NCBI GenBank assembly: GCA_913778495.1
Contig: CAJYVD010000012.1
Span: 1 to 44,857, forward strand
Direction of reading: 5' to 3'
Length of the DNA stretch: 44,857 nucleotides
Source of the DNA: an uncultured Pantoea sp.
Lineage (GTDB): Bacteria > Pseudomonadota > Gammaproteobacteria > Enterobacterales > Enterobacteriaceae
Of this stretch, positions 24,203 to 33,526 are shown one piece after another. The notes beneath the pieces were generated by a model, which saw nothing but the letters and a program-made list of their open reading frames with translations, was not told the origin of the DNA and did no database searches. Position 1 is the first letter of the stretch, and every line of letters starts with the position of its first letter. The position numbers and the translations under genes were made by a program.

Positions 24203-25709
24203 GCGCGCGGAGGCTTTTGTTTCCTTACCGTTTTCTTCTGATCGGACGCTCTACCAGCAGCTGGCGGACAGCTTTGCCGAATCCATTCATCAAGGCACGC
24301 TGAAGCCGGGTAAACGGCTGCCCGCTATCCGCCGCGTCGCGCAGTCGCATCAGGTCAGCGTGAATACCGTGCTCAATGCCTGGCAGCTGCTGGAGGATCG
24401 CGGCCTGATTGAGGCACGGCCGCAGTCGGGCTATTACGTGCGCGGCGTGCTGCCCGCCGTCACCCGCAGTGTGAAACCGCCGCCCGCCGATATCCACGAT
24501 CCCAGCGCGCAGAAGCTGGCACTAATCGAGCAGGTGTTCGCCGCCCAAAATAATCCGGATTACACCAATATCTCGCTGGCCTGTCCGCAAGACAGCGAGC
24601 TATTTCCCTCGGCGCGCTTAGCGCGCATTACCGCCTCGCTTTTACGACGCGAACCGGGAATTGTTGGCCGCTATGCGCTTCCGCCGGGTAGTGAGCGCTT
24701 ACGGGAGGAGATTGCGCGTCGTGCGCTGCTCGCGGGATTGACGCTTACGCCACAGGCGATCACCCTCACCCACGGCTGCATGGAGGCGCTACAGCTGGCG
24801 CTGCGGGCCGTGACGCAGCCCGGCGACTGCGTGGGACTGGAGTCGCCGACCTATTTCTTTCTGTTTCCTCTGCTGGCCTCGCTGGGCCTGAAAGCGCTGG
24901 AAATTCCCACCGATCCGCAGCGGGGGCTGTCGCTGGAGGCGCTGGAGATGCTGCTTCAGGAAAAGCGCATTCAGGCGCTGGTCGCGATGCCCGGCGCGCA
25001 GAATCCGTTGGGGTATGTGATGCCGCTGGCGCGTAAAAAGCGCCTGGCTGAGTTAGTGAATACTTACAACGTTCCGCTTATCGAAGATGGCCTTTACGAT
25101 GAATTGCAGTTTGACTGGCCGCTGTCGCCGCCGGTGAAAGCTTTTGATCGCGACGGTTGGGTGATTTACTGCACCAGTTTTACCAAAACGGTGGCACCTG
25201 ATTTTCGCGTCGGCTGGACCGCTGCCGGACGCTTTCATGCCGCGATTGCCCGCTTGAAAGCGGTCTCCTCTATGACGGAATCGCGTCTGCTGAGTGAGAC
25301 GCTGGCCGAATTTCTCGCCAGCGGCGGTTACGACCATCATCTGCGTTCGCTGCGCCGTCGCTATGCGGCTAATCTTGATGCGGCACGCGGCATTTTGGCG
25401 CGCCACTTCCCGCAGGGCACGCGCGCGACCCTGCCGCGCGGCGGCTTTGTGTTTTGGGTGGAATTACCGGGGGATATCGACACGGTGGCGCTGTTTCACC
25501 GCCTGCTCCAGGAGCAAATTTGCGTGACGCCGGGCGCGCTTTATACGCTCAGCGATCGCTATCGCCACGCGCTGCGCCTCTCCTGCTGCTATCCCTTTGA
25601 TGAACGCTATACGTGGGCGTTAAAACGCACCGGCGCGCTGGCCTGTGAGATGACAGGCCTGGCACCGGGACAGGATCACGGCTTACCGTTGCGACCCCAG
25701 GTGGTGTAA
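24135..25709 (+). CDS. MocR-type transcriptional regulator (GntR HTH + aminotransferase domain)
   Basis: A MocR/GabR-type protein of about 500 residues. A GntR winged helix (TLYQQLADSFAESIHQGTLKPG... QVSVNTVLNAWQLLEDRGLIEARPQSGYYV) is followed by a fold-type I aminotransferase domain that binds PLP; the PLP lysine is in SFTKTVAPDFRVGW. Such proteins sense an amine or vitamin B6 compound and usually control an adjacent gene, here the divergent LysE exporter. The start is uncertain: the ATG at 24135 lies inside the first operator repeat, and in-frame TTG codons at 24192 and 24201 have no clear ribosome site. Conserved sequence begins near SLPFSSDRTLYQQ. The 3' end overlaps the convergent GST gene by 34 bp. 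Confidence 0.85.
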   Translation: MATETQKHYCNGYRFSNHKLYPLRAEAFVSLPFSSDRTLYQQLADSFAESIHQGTLKPGKRLPAIRRVAQSHQVSVNTVLNAWQLLEDRGLIEARPQSGYYVRGVLPAVTRSVKPPPADIHDPSAQKLALIEQVFAAQNNPDYTNISLACPQDSELFPSARLARITASLLRREPGIVGRYALPPGSERLREEIARRALLAGLTLTPQAITLTHGCMEALQLALRAVTQPGDCVGLESPTYFFLFPLLASLGLKALEIPTDPQRGLSLEALEMLLQEKRIQALVAMPGAQNPLGYVMPLARKKRLAELVNTYNVPLIEDGLYDELQFDWPLSPPVKAFDRDGWVIYCTSFTKTVAPDFRVGWTAAGRFHAAIARLKAVSSMTESRLLSETLAEFLASGGYDHHLRSLRRRYAANLDAARGILARHFPQGTRATLPRGGFVFWVELPGDIDTVALFHRLLQEQICVTPGALYTLSDRYRHALRLSCCYPFDERYTWALKRTGALACEMTGLAPGQDHGLPLRPQVV

Positions 25710-26302
25710 CCCTCACGTTCTGTGAGGCGCTCATAGTAGGTGCTCACGGCTGGCAAGTGCGGATGCTCCAGCGGCGTCTCAAACCAGCGGTTCACGGCGA
25801 GGCCCACGGGAATATCCGCCAGAGAAAAGTTGCGTCCGGCGACATAGCGCCCGGTTTTTTGCAGGTGCTGATCCAGCAGGTTCATGGTGTGCGTCCAGCC
25901 TTTCACCGCTGCGGCCAGCAGACGCGGATCTTGATGCGCCGGCGAATTGCGCACCAGCGACATAAAAGCGTAGCGCCAGGAGGTGTTGAGCTCGGTGGCC
26001 TGCCAGTCCATCCACTGATCCACGGGCGCGCGGGCGCGGGGGTTTTGCGGATAGAGCCACTCGCCGCCGTTGCTGTTGGCCAGATAGCGCAGAATGGCGT
26101 TGGACTCCCACATCACAAAGTCATCTTCAATGATAACCGGGATCAGCGCATTGGGATTGAGGGCTAAAAACGCTGGCGAGTGCAGAGATTGCGGATCGTC
26201 TCCCCACTTGTCGTCCAGCTGATAAGCCAGATCCAGCTCTGAGCAGAGCCACAGCACTTTGCGCACGTTAATCGATGAGGTACGGCCTAACACTTTTAAC
26301 AT
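25676..26302 (-). CDS. Glutathione S-transferase family protein
   Basis: A 208-residue soluble GST. The N-terminal thioredoxin-like domain contains LGRTSSINVRKVLW with the likely catalytic serine, the cis-proline motif ALIPVI, and the glutathione-binding E-S pair in MWESNAILRYL. The all-helical C-terminal domain ends with FSLADIPVGLAVNRWFE. It resembles the YfcG/YghU-like or theta/beta-type bacterial GSTs; the substrate is unknown. The start at 26302 is supported by GGAG and by family alignment, against a longer frame to 26362. It is divergent from the PhzF gene and overlaps the end of the MocR gene. Confidence 0.88.
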   Translation of the reverse strand: MLKVLGRTSSINVRKVLWLCSELDLAYQLDDKWGDDPQSLHSPAFLALNPNALIPVIIEDDFVMWESNAILRYLANSNGGEWLYPQNPRARAPVDQWMDWQATELNTSWRYAFMSLVRNSPAHQDPRLLAAAVKGWTHTMNLLDQHLQKTGRYVAGRNFSLADIPVGLAVNRWFETPLEHPHLPAVSTYYERLTEREGYTTWGRNGKP

Positions 26303-26415
26303 AACAGGCTCCGGTGCCAGAATTGTTAATCTATTCATAGCCCTGTTGCTGCGCTTTCGCAATCAACAGGATGTAAAACCGCATGTCCGACACGCGCAAT
26401 CAGCAAGGAGAGACA

Positions 26416-27264
26416 ATGAAAGTGGCATTTAAGCAGGTGGATGTGTTCAGCGCGCTGCCGTTTAACGGTAATCCGCTGGCAGTGATCATGGATGCGCAGG
26501 GATTGAGCGATGAACAGCTGGCGGCGATTGCCCGCTGGACCCAGTTATCCGAGACCACCTTTGTGCTGCCGCCGCAGGACGCCGCCGCCGACTATCGCGT
26601 GCGTATCTTCACCGTAACGGGCGAACTGCCGTTTGCCGGGCATCCCACGCTGGGCACCGCCCATGCGCTGCTGGAAGCAGGCTGGCCGCTGAAAACGCCG
26701 GGGAAGATTGTGCAAGAGTGCGGCGTGGGCCTGGTGGAGGTGAAGATCGGTGACGACGGCGCGCTGGCTTTTGCCGCACCGCCCGCCACGTTAACGCCGT
26801 TCAGCGACGCCTTAATGGGTAACGCGTTGAACAGCGACGCCTTTGATCTCACGCAGACGCCCACCGTGGTGGATATGGGCATTCGCTGGCTGCTGATCCC
26901 GATGAGCAGCGCACAGGCGGTGCTGGACGTGCGGGCGAGCGTCGCCGATTTGCAGCGGTTGCACCAGCATGCGGGCGTAAACGGCACGGCGCTGTTTGGC
27001 CCGCTGCATGCGGGAGAAACGGAACAGTTTGAGGTGCGCGCACTGCTGGTGGAGAACGGCAGCCTGACCGAAGATCCGGTGACGGGCAGCGCCAATGCCT
27101 GCCTGGCACGCTACTTCGCCGCGCAAGGCCAGACGCACGATTATCGCGCACGCCAGGGCACGGCCCTTCAGCGCGCCGGGCGGATCACGGTGCAGTTCCG
27201 CGACGAGGCTATCTGGATTGGCGGGCAGGCGGTCACGGTAATTGACGGCACGATACAGCGTTGA
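26416..27264 (+). CDS. PhzF family isomerase
   Basis: A 282-residue PhzF-fold protein. The family includes the phenazine isomerase PhzF and many homologues of unknown function such as E. coli YddE. Visible motifs are FNGNPLAV near residue 16, the catalytic glutamate E46 in LSETTFVLPP, GELPFAGHPTLGTAHAL, and the C-terminal GSANACLARYF. There are no other phenazine genes in the window, so phenazine synthesis is unlikely. AAGGAG lies just before the ATG at 26416; an upstream in-frame start at 26383 has weaker support. Confidence 0.9.
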   Translation: MKVAFKQVDVFSALPFNGNPLAVIMDAQGLSDEQLAAIARWTQLSETTFVLPPQDAAADYRVRIFTVTGELPFAGHPTLGTAHALLEAGWPLKTPGKIVQECGVGLVEVKIGDDGALAFAAPPATLTPFSDALMGNALNSDAFDLTQTPTVVDMGIRWLLIPMSSAQAVLDVRASVADLQRLHQHAGVNGTALFGPLHAGETEQFEVRALLVENGSLTEDPVTGSANACLARYFAAQGQTHDYRARQGTALQRAGRITVQFRDEAIWIGGQAVTVIDGTIQR

Positions 27265-27295
27265 AGCGCGTGGGCGAGGCGATCGCCCACGCGCT
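27265..27295. terminator. Perfect 13-bp stem-loop between convergent genes
   Basis: AGCGCGTGGGCGA (27265-27277) pairs perfectly with TCGCCCACGCGCT (27283-27295) around a 5-base loop. It starts with the first base after the PhzF stop codon and lies before the convergent SDR gene. No T-run follows on either strand, so it may block the exonuclease or act as a weak two-way terminator. Confidence 0.55.
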
Positions 27296-27304
27296 AAGCG
27301 TGGA

Positions 27305-28063
27305 TTAGAGCGCCTGCCCGCCCGAGGCCTCAATGCGCTGGGCGGTGATCCAGCTGGTTTCGTCGCTGAGGATGGCGGCGATGGCATCCCCGATATCCTC
27401 CGGCAGGCCCACGCGGCCCAGCGCCGTGACCGCCGCAATCTGCGCGTTGAGTTCGCGCGTGTCGCGTACGCGGCCGCCGCCAAAATCGGTTTCAATCGCG
27501 CCAGGCGCCAGGATATTCACGCGGATGCGCCGCGCGCCCCACTCTTTCGCCTGATAGCGCGTCAGCACTTCCATCGCCCCTTTCATGGCGGCGTAGGTAC
27601 CTGAGCCGGGCAGCGTCATGCGCGTTAATCCGCTGGAGATGTTCAGCACCCGTCCACCATCCACCAGCAGCGGCAGCAGCTTTTGCGTCAGGAAAAAAGG
27701 CCCTTTGACGTGCACCTGCATCAGCGCGTCAAACTCCGCTTCGGTCGTGTCAGCCAGCGGTCGATAGTGGCCATGTCCGGCGTTGTTCACCAAATAATCA
27801 AACTGGCTGCGCTGCCAGGTCTCCGCCAGCGCGGCTTTTACCTGGGCGACGAAGCCGTCGAACTGCTGGCTATCGCCGACATCCAGCGGCAGCGCGACGG
27901 CGCGCGCGCCAAGTGCCTCAATCTCTTTGACCACCGCCCGCGCCTCTTCCGCGTGCTGACGATAGGTAAAGAGGATATCGGTGCCTTTAGCGGCCAGTTT
28001 CAGCGCGCCGCTCTTGCCTAAACCGCGATTTCCACCGGTGATCAACGCAATTTTGTGAGTCAT
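27305..28063 (-). CDS. Short-chain dehydrogenase/reductase (SDR)
   Basis: A 252-residue classical SDR. The NAD(P)-binding motif is TGGNRGLG (residues 9-16), with NNAG near 93, the catalytic serine in NISSG, and the Y-x-x-x-K pair in YAAMK. The C-terminal VNILAPGAIETDFGGG fits the family. The substrate cannot be assigned. It is divergent from the yhjC-like LysR gene, which may control it. The 3' end faces the PhzF gene across a 13-bp hairpin. Confidence 0.9.
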   Translation of the reverse strand: MTHKIALITGGNRGLGKSGALKLAAKGTDILFTYRQHAEEARAVVKEIEALGARAVALPLDVGDSQQFDGFVAQVKAALAETWQRSQFDYLVNNAGHGHYRPLADTTEAEFDALMQVHVKGPFFLTQKLLPLLVDGGRVLNISSGLTRMTLPGSGTYAAMKGAMEVLTRYQAKEWGARRIRVNILAPGAIETDFGGGRVRDTRELNAQIAAVTALGRVGLPEDIGDAIAAILSDETSWITAQRIEASGGQAL

Positions 28064-28178
28064 CTGTTGCTCCTGTTGAAAAAGTGAACGCGGTTTAAGG
28101 ATATTCGTGAATAATTGATCTATAAACGCAGGGAAATACGCAGCACTGTTTCAATAACAACAACAATCGGTGAGTAAT

Positions 28179-29078
28179 ATGGATAAAATTCACGCAATGC
28201 AGGTGTTTGTGCGGGTCGCCGAGATGGGCAGTTTTACCCGCGCAGCCGAGAGTCTGGGCCTACCGAAAGGCAGCGTATCGCGCCAGCTGCAGGCGCTGGA
28301 AAATCAGATGGGTACGCGGCTCCTACACCGTACTACGCGCCGTGTGCACCTCACGCAGGATGGGCTGGTGTATTACGATCGCTGTCTGGATTTGCTGTCG
28401 ATGCTGGATGACATGGATAGCCTGTTTCAGCACGATCCCGCCACCCTGAGCGGCAAGCTGCGTGTGGATATGTCTGTGGCGATGGCCACCAGCTTTGTAC
28501 TGCCGCGCCTGCCTGAATTTTTGCAGCACTATCCCGGCGTTGAGATTGAACTGAGCAGTAGCGATCGCCAGGTGGACGTGATCCGCGAAGGCTTCGACTG
28601 CGTGGTGCGCGTAGGTGAGTTAAAAGATTCGGGATTGATTGCGCGCCGTATCGGCACCTATGCGCTGATTAACTGCGCCAGCCCAAGCTACCTGGCACGC
28701 TTTGGGATGCCGGTGCGACTGGAAGAGTTATCGCAGCATGCCATGGTGCATTACGCCCAGCAGCTCGGCCAGCCTTCGCCCGGTTTCGAATATTACGACG
28801 GTAAACAGACGCACCACGTGCAGACCGGCGGCGTGGTTACGGTCAACAGCACCGAAACCTACCGTGCCGCCTGCGTCGCCGGGCTGGGCATTATTCAGGT
28901 GCCGGCCATTGGCGTGCAGCCGCTGCTGGAGTCGGGTCAGCTGGTGGAAGTGATGCACCATTTTCCCGCCCGACCAATGCCCATTACGCTGCTTTATCCG
29001 CATCGTCGTAACGTGGCGCGTCGCGTGCGCGTCTTTATGGAGTGGCTGAGTCAGGTCTTGCAGGAGTACGTGACGTAA
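28179..29078 (+). CDS. yhjC: LysR-family regulator, YhjC-like
   Basis: A 299-residue LysR regulator. The start MDKIHAMQVFVRVAE and the HTH around residues 15-35 (FTRAAESLGLPKGSVSRQLQALE) closely resemble E. coli YhjC, a poorly studied regulator. The following genes are yhjD and yhjE, the same order as in E. coli, which supports orthology. The ATG at 28179 is preferred over a GTG at 28170 because GGTGAG is well placed before it. It is divergent from an SDR gene (115 bp apart), a common sign that it controls that gene. Confidence 0.85.
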   Translation: MDKIHAMQVFVRVAEMGSFTRAAESLGLPKGSVSRQLQALENQMGTRLLHRTTRRVHLTQDGLVYYDRCLDLLSMLDDMDSLFQHDPATLSGKLRVDMSVAMATSFVLPRLPEFLQHYPGVEIELSSSDRQVDVIREGFDCVVRVGELKDSGLIARRIGTYALINCASPSYLARFGMPVRLEELSQHAMVHYAQQLGQPSPGFEYYDGKQTHHVQTGGVVTVNSTETYRAACVAGLGIIQVPAIGVQPLLESGQLVEVMHHFPARPMPITLLYPHRRNVARRVRVFMEWLSQVLQEYVT

Positions 29079-29123
29079 CGGTCTATAATTTGATTTTTGC
29101 AGTGAACAGGATGCCTATCGTCT

Positions 29124-30125
29124 ATGACGGACAAACACCCCCAGGATGCCGCGGCTGACGCCAAACCGCTCATCGACATTAAAACCGGCAATAAAACCGT
29201 GGATGGCTCGATCCGCAAAGTGTCGCGCTTTGCCGCGTGGTTCCAGGCTATCCCTGCGGTGGCACATTTTATCCGCGCGCTGGACCGCTTTAACGATCGC
29301 CTCGGCAGCCAGTTTGGCGCGGCGATCACCTACTTCTCATTTTTGTCACTGATTCCGATTTTGATGGTCTCGTTTGCCGCCGTGGGATTTGTGCTGGCCT
29401 CGGATCAGGATCTGTTGAGTGCGTTGATCACGCGGATCGTTGACAGCATCAGCGATCCCACGCTGGCGAATACCCTAAAAAGCACGGTGAACACCGCTAT
29501 CCAGCAGCGTGCCACCGTGGGGCTGACCGGGCTTTTGCTGGCGCTCTATTCGGGCATCAACTGGATGGGCAACCTGCGCGAAGCGGTACGTGCGCAGTCG
29601 CGCGACGTGTGGGAGCGCAACCCGGATGACAAGGAGAAGCTGTGGAAAAAGTATCTGCGCGATCTCATTTCGCTGCTTGGCCTGATGCTGGCGCTGGTGA
29701 TTACGCTCTCGCTAACCTCCATCGCGGGGGCGGCGCAGGCGGCGATCGTTGACGCGCTGGGTTTGGCGGATGTGACGTGGCTGCGGCCGGTAATGACGGT
29801 GATTGCGCTGTCGATTTCCATCATCGCCAACTACCTGCTGTTCCTGTGGATCTTTTGGATTCTGCCGCGCCACAAGCCGCGTAAAAAAGCGCTGCTGCGC
29901 GGCACGCTGCTGGCGGCCATCGGCTTTGAGGTGATCAAGTTTGTGATGACGCTGACGCTGCCGAAGCTGGCGTCTTCGCCTTCGGGCGCCGCGTTTGGCT
30001 CGGTACTCGGACTGATGGCGTTCTTCTACTTCTTTGCGCGCTTAACGCTGTTTTGCGCCGCGTGGATCGCCACGGCGAAGTACAAGGACGATCCGGAGAT
30101 GTCATCGCCGCGCGGCACTTCCTGA
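29124..30125 (+). CDS. yhjD: Inner-membrane protein YhjD (YihY/BrkB family)
   Basis: A 333-residue inner-membrane protein with about six membrane spans, similar in length to E. coli YhjD (337). Long stretches look orthologous: QFGAAITYFSFLSLIPILMV near residue 72, GNLREAVRAQSRDVWER near 152, and SGAAFGSVLGLMAFFYFFAR near 290. In E. coli a point mutation in yhjD allows growth without Kdo, linking it to lipid A precursor export. It lies 45 bp after yhjC on the same strand. Confidence 0.93.
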   Translation: MTDKHPQDAAADAKPLIDIKTGNKTVDGSIRKVSRFAAWFQAIPAVAHFIRALDRFNDRLGSQFGAAITYFSFLSLIPILMVSFAAVGFVLASDQDLLSALITRIVDSISDPTLANTLKSTVNTAIQQRATVGLTGLLLALYSGINWMGNLREAVRAQSRDVWERNPDDKEKLWKKYLRDLISLLGLMLALVITLSLTSIAGAAQAAIVDALGLADVTWLRPVMTVIALSISIIANYLLFLWIFWILPRHKPRKKALLRGTLLAAIGFEVIKFVMTLTLPKLASSPSGAAFGSVLGLMAFFYFFARLTLFCAAWIATAKYKDDPEMSSPRGTS

Positions 30126-30414
30126 CGAGGATGCGCTGTTACATTTTTAATAACAGTTGAAAATGTTTCCTGCTGGCGATTATTTCCGCATTTTTCAGCA
30201 GGAAACGCTAGCGGGTCACTTTAATTTGGCCCTTTTGCAGCGAATCCCGCCAGAAAATCGCCGCTTCCCGCTGCCATTCGCCACGGAAGCGCGCATCACA
30301 CACATTATCCTCTTTTTCCCCGGAAAAGCCTGTTGTGACGCGGCTTTTCACCATTGAATGGCGCAAAACAGGTGCGTAAGATTCTTTGTTTACATTTACA
30401 ATTAAGACACAATT
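30126..30414. promoter_or_regulatory. yhjD-yhjE intergenic region with an 11-bp inverted repeat
   Basis: This 289-bp gap holds no gene. GTTTCCTGCTG (30165-30175) and CAGCAGGAAAC (30196-30206) are a perfect 11-bp inverted repeat with a 20-bp spacer and no T-run. The AT-rich end (TTTGTTTACATTTACAATTAAG) before yhjE is the likely promoter. yhjE has no strong ribosome site. Confidence 0.5.
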
Positions 30415-31749
30415 ATGCAAGCCTCCATCACAGATCCCTCTGTTTCAAAGCAGGCCGACGCGCCGGTTAATTCGCGCGGAAAAGTCGTCGTGGCGTCGCT
30501 GGTCGGTACCGCCATTGAGTTCTTTGATTTCTATATCTACGCCACCGCGGCGGTGATCGTTTTCCCCCATATTTTCTTCCCGCAGGGCGATGCCACCGTG
30601 GCGACGCTGCAGTCGCTGGCGACCTTTGCCATTGCCTTTGTGGCGCGTCCAATTGGCTCGGCGGTGTTCGGCCACTTTGGTGACCGCGTGGGCCGTAAGG
30701 CGACGCTGGTCGCTTCGCTGCTGACCATGGGGGTGTCGACCGTGCTGATCGGCCTGCTGCCCAGCTATGAAACCATTGGCGTCGCGGCGCCGCTGCTGCT
30801 GGCGCTGGCGCGCTTTGGTCAAGGCTTGGGTTTGGGCGGCGAATGGGGCGGCGCGGCGCTGCTGGCCACCGAGAACGCGCCGGCGAAAAAGCGTGCGCTT
30901 TATGGCTCCTTCCCGCAGCTTGGCGCGCCGATTGGCTTCTTCTTTGCCAACGGCACTTTCCTGCTGCTGTCGTGGCTGCTGAGCGACGAACAGTTTATGC
31001 AGTGGGGTTGGCGCGTGCCGTTTATTCTCTCTGCCGTACTGGTGCTGGTGGGGCTGTATGTGCGCGTATCGCTGCATGAAAGTCCGGTGTTTGCCAAAGT
31101 ACAGAAAGAGAACAAACAGGTACGGATGCCGATTGGTACGCTGCTGAGCAAGCACCTGACGGCGACCATTCTCGGCACCTTTATCATGCTGGCGACGTAC
31201 ACGCTGTTCTATATCATGACCGTCTATTCAATGAGCTACGGCACCGCACCCGCACCGGTTGGGCTGGGCTACTCCCGTAACAGCTTCCTGTGGATGCTGA
31301 TGGTGGCGGTAATCGGCTTTGGCGTGATGGTGCCGATTGCCGGTCTGCTGGCGGATCGCTACGGTCGCCGTCGCACCATGATCACCATTACGCTGATGAT
31401 CATCGCCTTTGCGCTGATGTTCCCGCTGTTGCTGGGCTCTGGCTCGCAGATTCTCGTGATGGGCTTCCTGCTGCTGGGCCTGAGCATTATGGGTCTGACG
31501 TTTGGTCCAATGGGCGCGCTGCTGCCAGAGCTGTTCCCCACGGAAGTGCGTTATACCGGCGCGTCGTTCTCCTATAACCTGTCGTCGATTTTAGGTGCCT
31601 CGGTCGCCCCTTATATCGCCACCTGGCTGAACGCCCATTACGGCCTGCAGGCGGTAGGCTTCTATTTGGCGGCGATGGCGCTGTTAACGCTGATTGCGCT
31701 GATCGCCTGTAAAGAGACGCGCCATCAGACGCTGTACGAAGCGGTGTGA
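30415..31749 (+). CDS. yhjE: MFS transporter YhjE (metabolite:H+ symporter family)
   Basis: A 444-residue twelve-span transporter of the major facilitator superfamily, near E. coli YhjE in size (440) and sequence. Markers are GTAIEFFDFYIYATAAVIVFP shortened here to FFDFYIYATAAV near residue 37, the loop 2-3 motif GHFGDRVGRKATL near 86, and GLGLGGEWGGAALLATENAP. It belongs to the shikimate/alpha-ketoglutarate/proline symporter group; the substrate of YhjE is unknown. It follows yhjD as in E. coli and ends with a strong terminator. Confidence 0.93.
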   Translation: MQASITDPSVSKQADAPVNSRGKVVVASLVGTAIEFFDFYIYATAAVIVFPHIFFPQGDATVATLQSLATFAIAFVARPIGSAVFGHFGDRVGRKATLVASLLTMGVSTVLIGLLPSYETIGVAAPLLLALARFGQGLGLGGEWGGAALLATENAPAKKRALYGSFPQLGAPIGFFFANGTFLLLSWLLSDEQFMQWGWRVPFILSAVLVLVGLYVRVSLHESPVFAKVQKENKQVRMPIGTLLSKHLTATILGTFIMLATYTLFYIMTVYSMSYGTAPAPVGLGYSRNSFLWMLMVAVIGFGVMVPIAGLLADRYGRRRTMITITLMIIAFALMFPLLLGSGSQILVMGFLLLGLSIMGLTFGPMGALLPELFPTEVRYTGASFSYNLSSILGASVAPYIATWLNAHYGLQAVGFYLAAMALLTLIALIACKETRHQTLYEAV

Positions 31750-31766
31750 TCGGCTTAACCTCTGAT

Positions 31767-31793
31767 AAACCCGGCGCTCGCCGGGTTTTTTTT
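31767..31793 (+). terminator. Rho-independent terminator of yhjE
   Basis: AAACCCGGC-GCTC-GCCGGGTTT forms a strong stem followed by a run of T, 18 bases after the yhjE stop. Confidence 0.92.
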
Positions 31794-31824
31794 ATGCCGT
31801 CAGCGTGACGTCGGCAAACGCCAG

Positions 31825-31852
31825 GCATAAAAAAACCCCGGCAGGCCGGGGT
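31825..31852 (-). terminator. Rho-independent terminator of ilvC
   Basis: On the minus strand AACCCCGGC-CT-GCCGGGG is followed by a run of seven T. It lies 38 bases past the ilvC stop codon. Confidence 0.92.
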
Positions 31853-31889
31853 TAGTTTGATACGGGGCTGAAAATCGTGGCGTGGACGC

Positions 31890-33365
31890 TTAGCCAGCAA
31901 CCGCGATGCGCTTCATGTCGGTCATGTAGCCACGCAGCTTGCGGCCCACCGTCTCGATAGGATGCTGACGAATGGCTTCATTGACGTCGCGCAGCTGCGC
32001 ATTGTCTACCTGCGTGCCTTCAATCGCCTTGCCCAGATCGCCTGGCTGCAGGGTGGTCATGAACTCTTTCAGCAGCGGTACAGCCGCAAATGAGAACAGG
32101 TAGTTGCCGTATTCTGCGGTATCGGAGATAACCACGTTCATTTCATACAGACGCTTACGCGCGATGGTGTTGGCGATCAGCGGCAGCTCGTGCAGTGATT
32201 CATAGTACGCTGACTCTTCGATGATGCCGGCATCGACCATGGTTTCGAACGCCAGCTCAACGCCCGCTTTCACCATCGCCACCATCAGCACGCCTTTGTC
32301 GTAATACTCTTGCTCTTCAATTTTACCGTCGAACTGCGGAGCGGTTTCGAACGCGGTTTTGCCGGTATCTTCGCGCCAGGTCAGCAGGTTTTTGTCGTCG
32401 TTCGCCCAGTCCGCCATCATGCCGGAAGAGAATTCGCCGGAGATGATGTCATCCATGTGCTTTTGGAACAGCGGTGCCATGATGGTTTTCAGCTGCTCAG
32501 ACAGCGCATAGGCGCGGATCTTAGCCGGGTTGGACAGGCGATCCATCATCAGCGTGATGCCGCCGAACTTCAGCGATTCCGTGATGGTTTCCCAGCCAAA
32601 CTGAATCAGTTTTTCGGTATAGGCCACGTCGTGCCCTTCTGCCACCAGCTTGTCGAAGCACAGCAGAGAGCCAGCCTGCAGCATGCCGCACAGAATGGTC
32701 TGCTCACCCATCAGGTCAGATTTCACTTCCGCAACAAACGAGGACTCCAGTACGCCCGCGCGGTCACCGCCCGTCGCAGCGGCCCAGGCTTTCGCGATGG
32801 TCATGCCTTCGCCTTTAGGATCGTTTTCCGGGTGAACCGCGATCAGCGTTGGCACGCCGAAACCACGCTTGTACTCTTCGCGCACTTCGGTGCCCGGGCA
32901 CTTCGGTGCCACCATGACAACCGTGATGTCTTTACGGATGGTTTCGCCCACTTCAACGATGTTGAAACCGTGCGAATAGCCCAGCGCCGCGCCGTCTTTC
33001 ATCAGCGGCTGTACTGCCTGAACCACAGCGGAGTGCTGCTTGTCTGGCGTCAGGTTAACCACCAGGTCAGCCTGCGGGATCAATTCTTCGTAGGTACCCA
33101 CTTTGAAGCCGTTGTCGGTGGCTTTGCGGAATGACGCACGCTTTTCAGCAATCGCTTCAGCACGCAGGGCATAGGCCACGTCCAGGCCGGAATCACGCAT
33201 GTTCAGACCCTGGTTCAGGCCCTGCGCGCCGCAACCGACGATCACCACTTTCTTGCCTTTCAGGAAGCTGGCGCCATCGGCGAACTCCTCGCGCGCCATA
33301 AAGCGACATTTGCCCAGCTGCGCTAACTGGTTGCGCAGATTCAGTGTGTTGAAGTAATTAGCCAT
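31890..33365 (-). CDS. ilvC: Ketol-acid reductoisomerase
   Basis: A 491-residue class II ketol-acid reductoisomerase, exactly the E. coli length. It converts acetolactate or acetohydroxybutyrate to the dihydroxy acids using NADPH and Mg2+, the second common step of valine and isoleucine synthesis. The start [20 protein letters not shown] and the nucleotide-binding loop [20 protein letters not shown] are diagnostic; two C-terminal KARI domains follow. The long frame to 33482 is not used because the conserved start is at 33365. It is divergent from ilvY, its activator, across a shared operator region, and is therefore expected to be induced by its own substrates. Confidence 0.97.
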   Translation of the reverse strand: MANYFNTLNLRNQLAQLGKCRFMAREEFADGASFLKGKKVVIVGCGAQGLNQGLNMRDSGLDVAYALRAEAIAEKRASFRKATDNGFKVGTYEELIPQADLVVNLTPDKQHSAVVQAVQPLMKDGAALGYSHGFNIVEVGETIRKDITVVMVAPKCPGTEVREEYKRGFGVPTLIAVHPENDPKGEGMTIAKAWAAATGGDRAGVLESSFVAEVKSDLMGEQTILCGMLQAGSLLCFDKLVAEGHDVAYTEKLIQFGWETITESLKFGGITLMMDRLSNPAKIRAYALSEQLKTIMAPLFQKHMDDIISGEFSSGMMADWANDDKNLLTWREDTGKTAFETAPQFDGKIEEQEYYDKGVLMVAMVKAGVELAFETMVDAGIIEESAYYESLHELPLIANTIARKRLYEMNVVISDTAEYGNYLFSFAAVPLLKEFMTTLQPGDLGKAIEGTQVDNAQLRDVNEAIRQHPIETVGRKLRGYMTDMKRIAVAG

Positions 33366-33457
33366 GGGTACTCCGCGTAGAGGTTGTGTTTGCTTGTTGT
33401 CTCGTATCGGCGTGCGTTGCAGCGCCGTGAATGACCCCATCATATGACAGGAAATCT

Positions 33458-33505
33458 GTTGCTTAAATTGATATATTAACAACGTTACATTGCAATAATT
33501 GCAAT
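33458..33505. promoter_or_regulatory. Candidate IlvY operators between ilvC and ilvY
   Basis: The ilvC-ilvY gap has two symmetric sites. ATTGCAAT-A-ATTGCAAT at 33489-33505 is a perfect palindrome. An imperfect one, GTTGCTTAA (33458-33466) with TTAACAAC (33476-33483), lies beside it toward ilvC. In E. coli IlvY binds two adjacent operators here to activate ilvC and repress itself. Confidence 0.6.
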
Positions 33506-33526
33506 ACTATTTCAACGGAGCGCGGC

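Noticed and set aside
26416-27264. Phenazine biosynthesis locus
   Set aside because: Only a PhzF-like protein is present; no phzA-E or phzG partners, and this family is mostly of unknown function.
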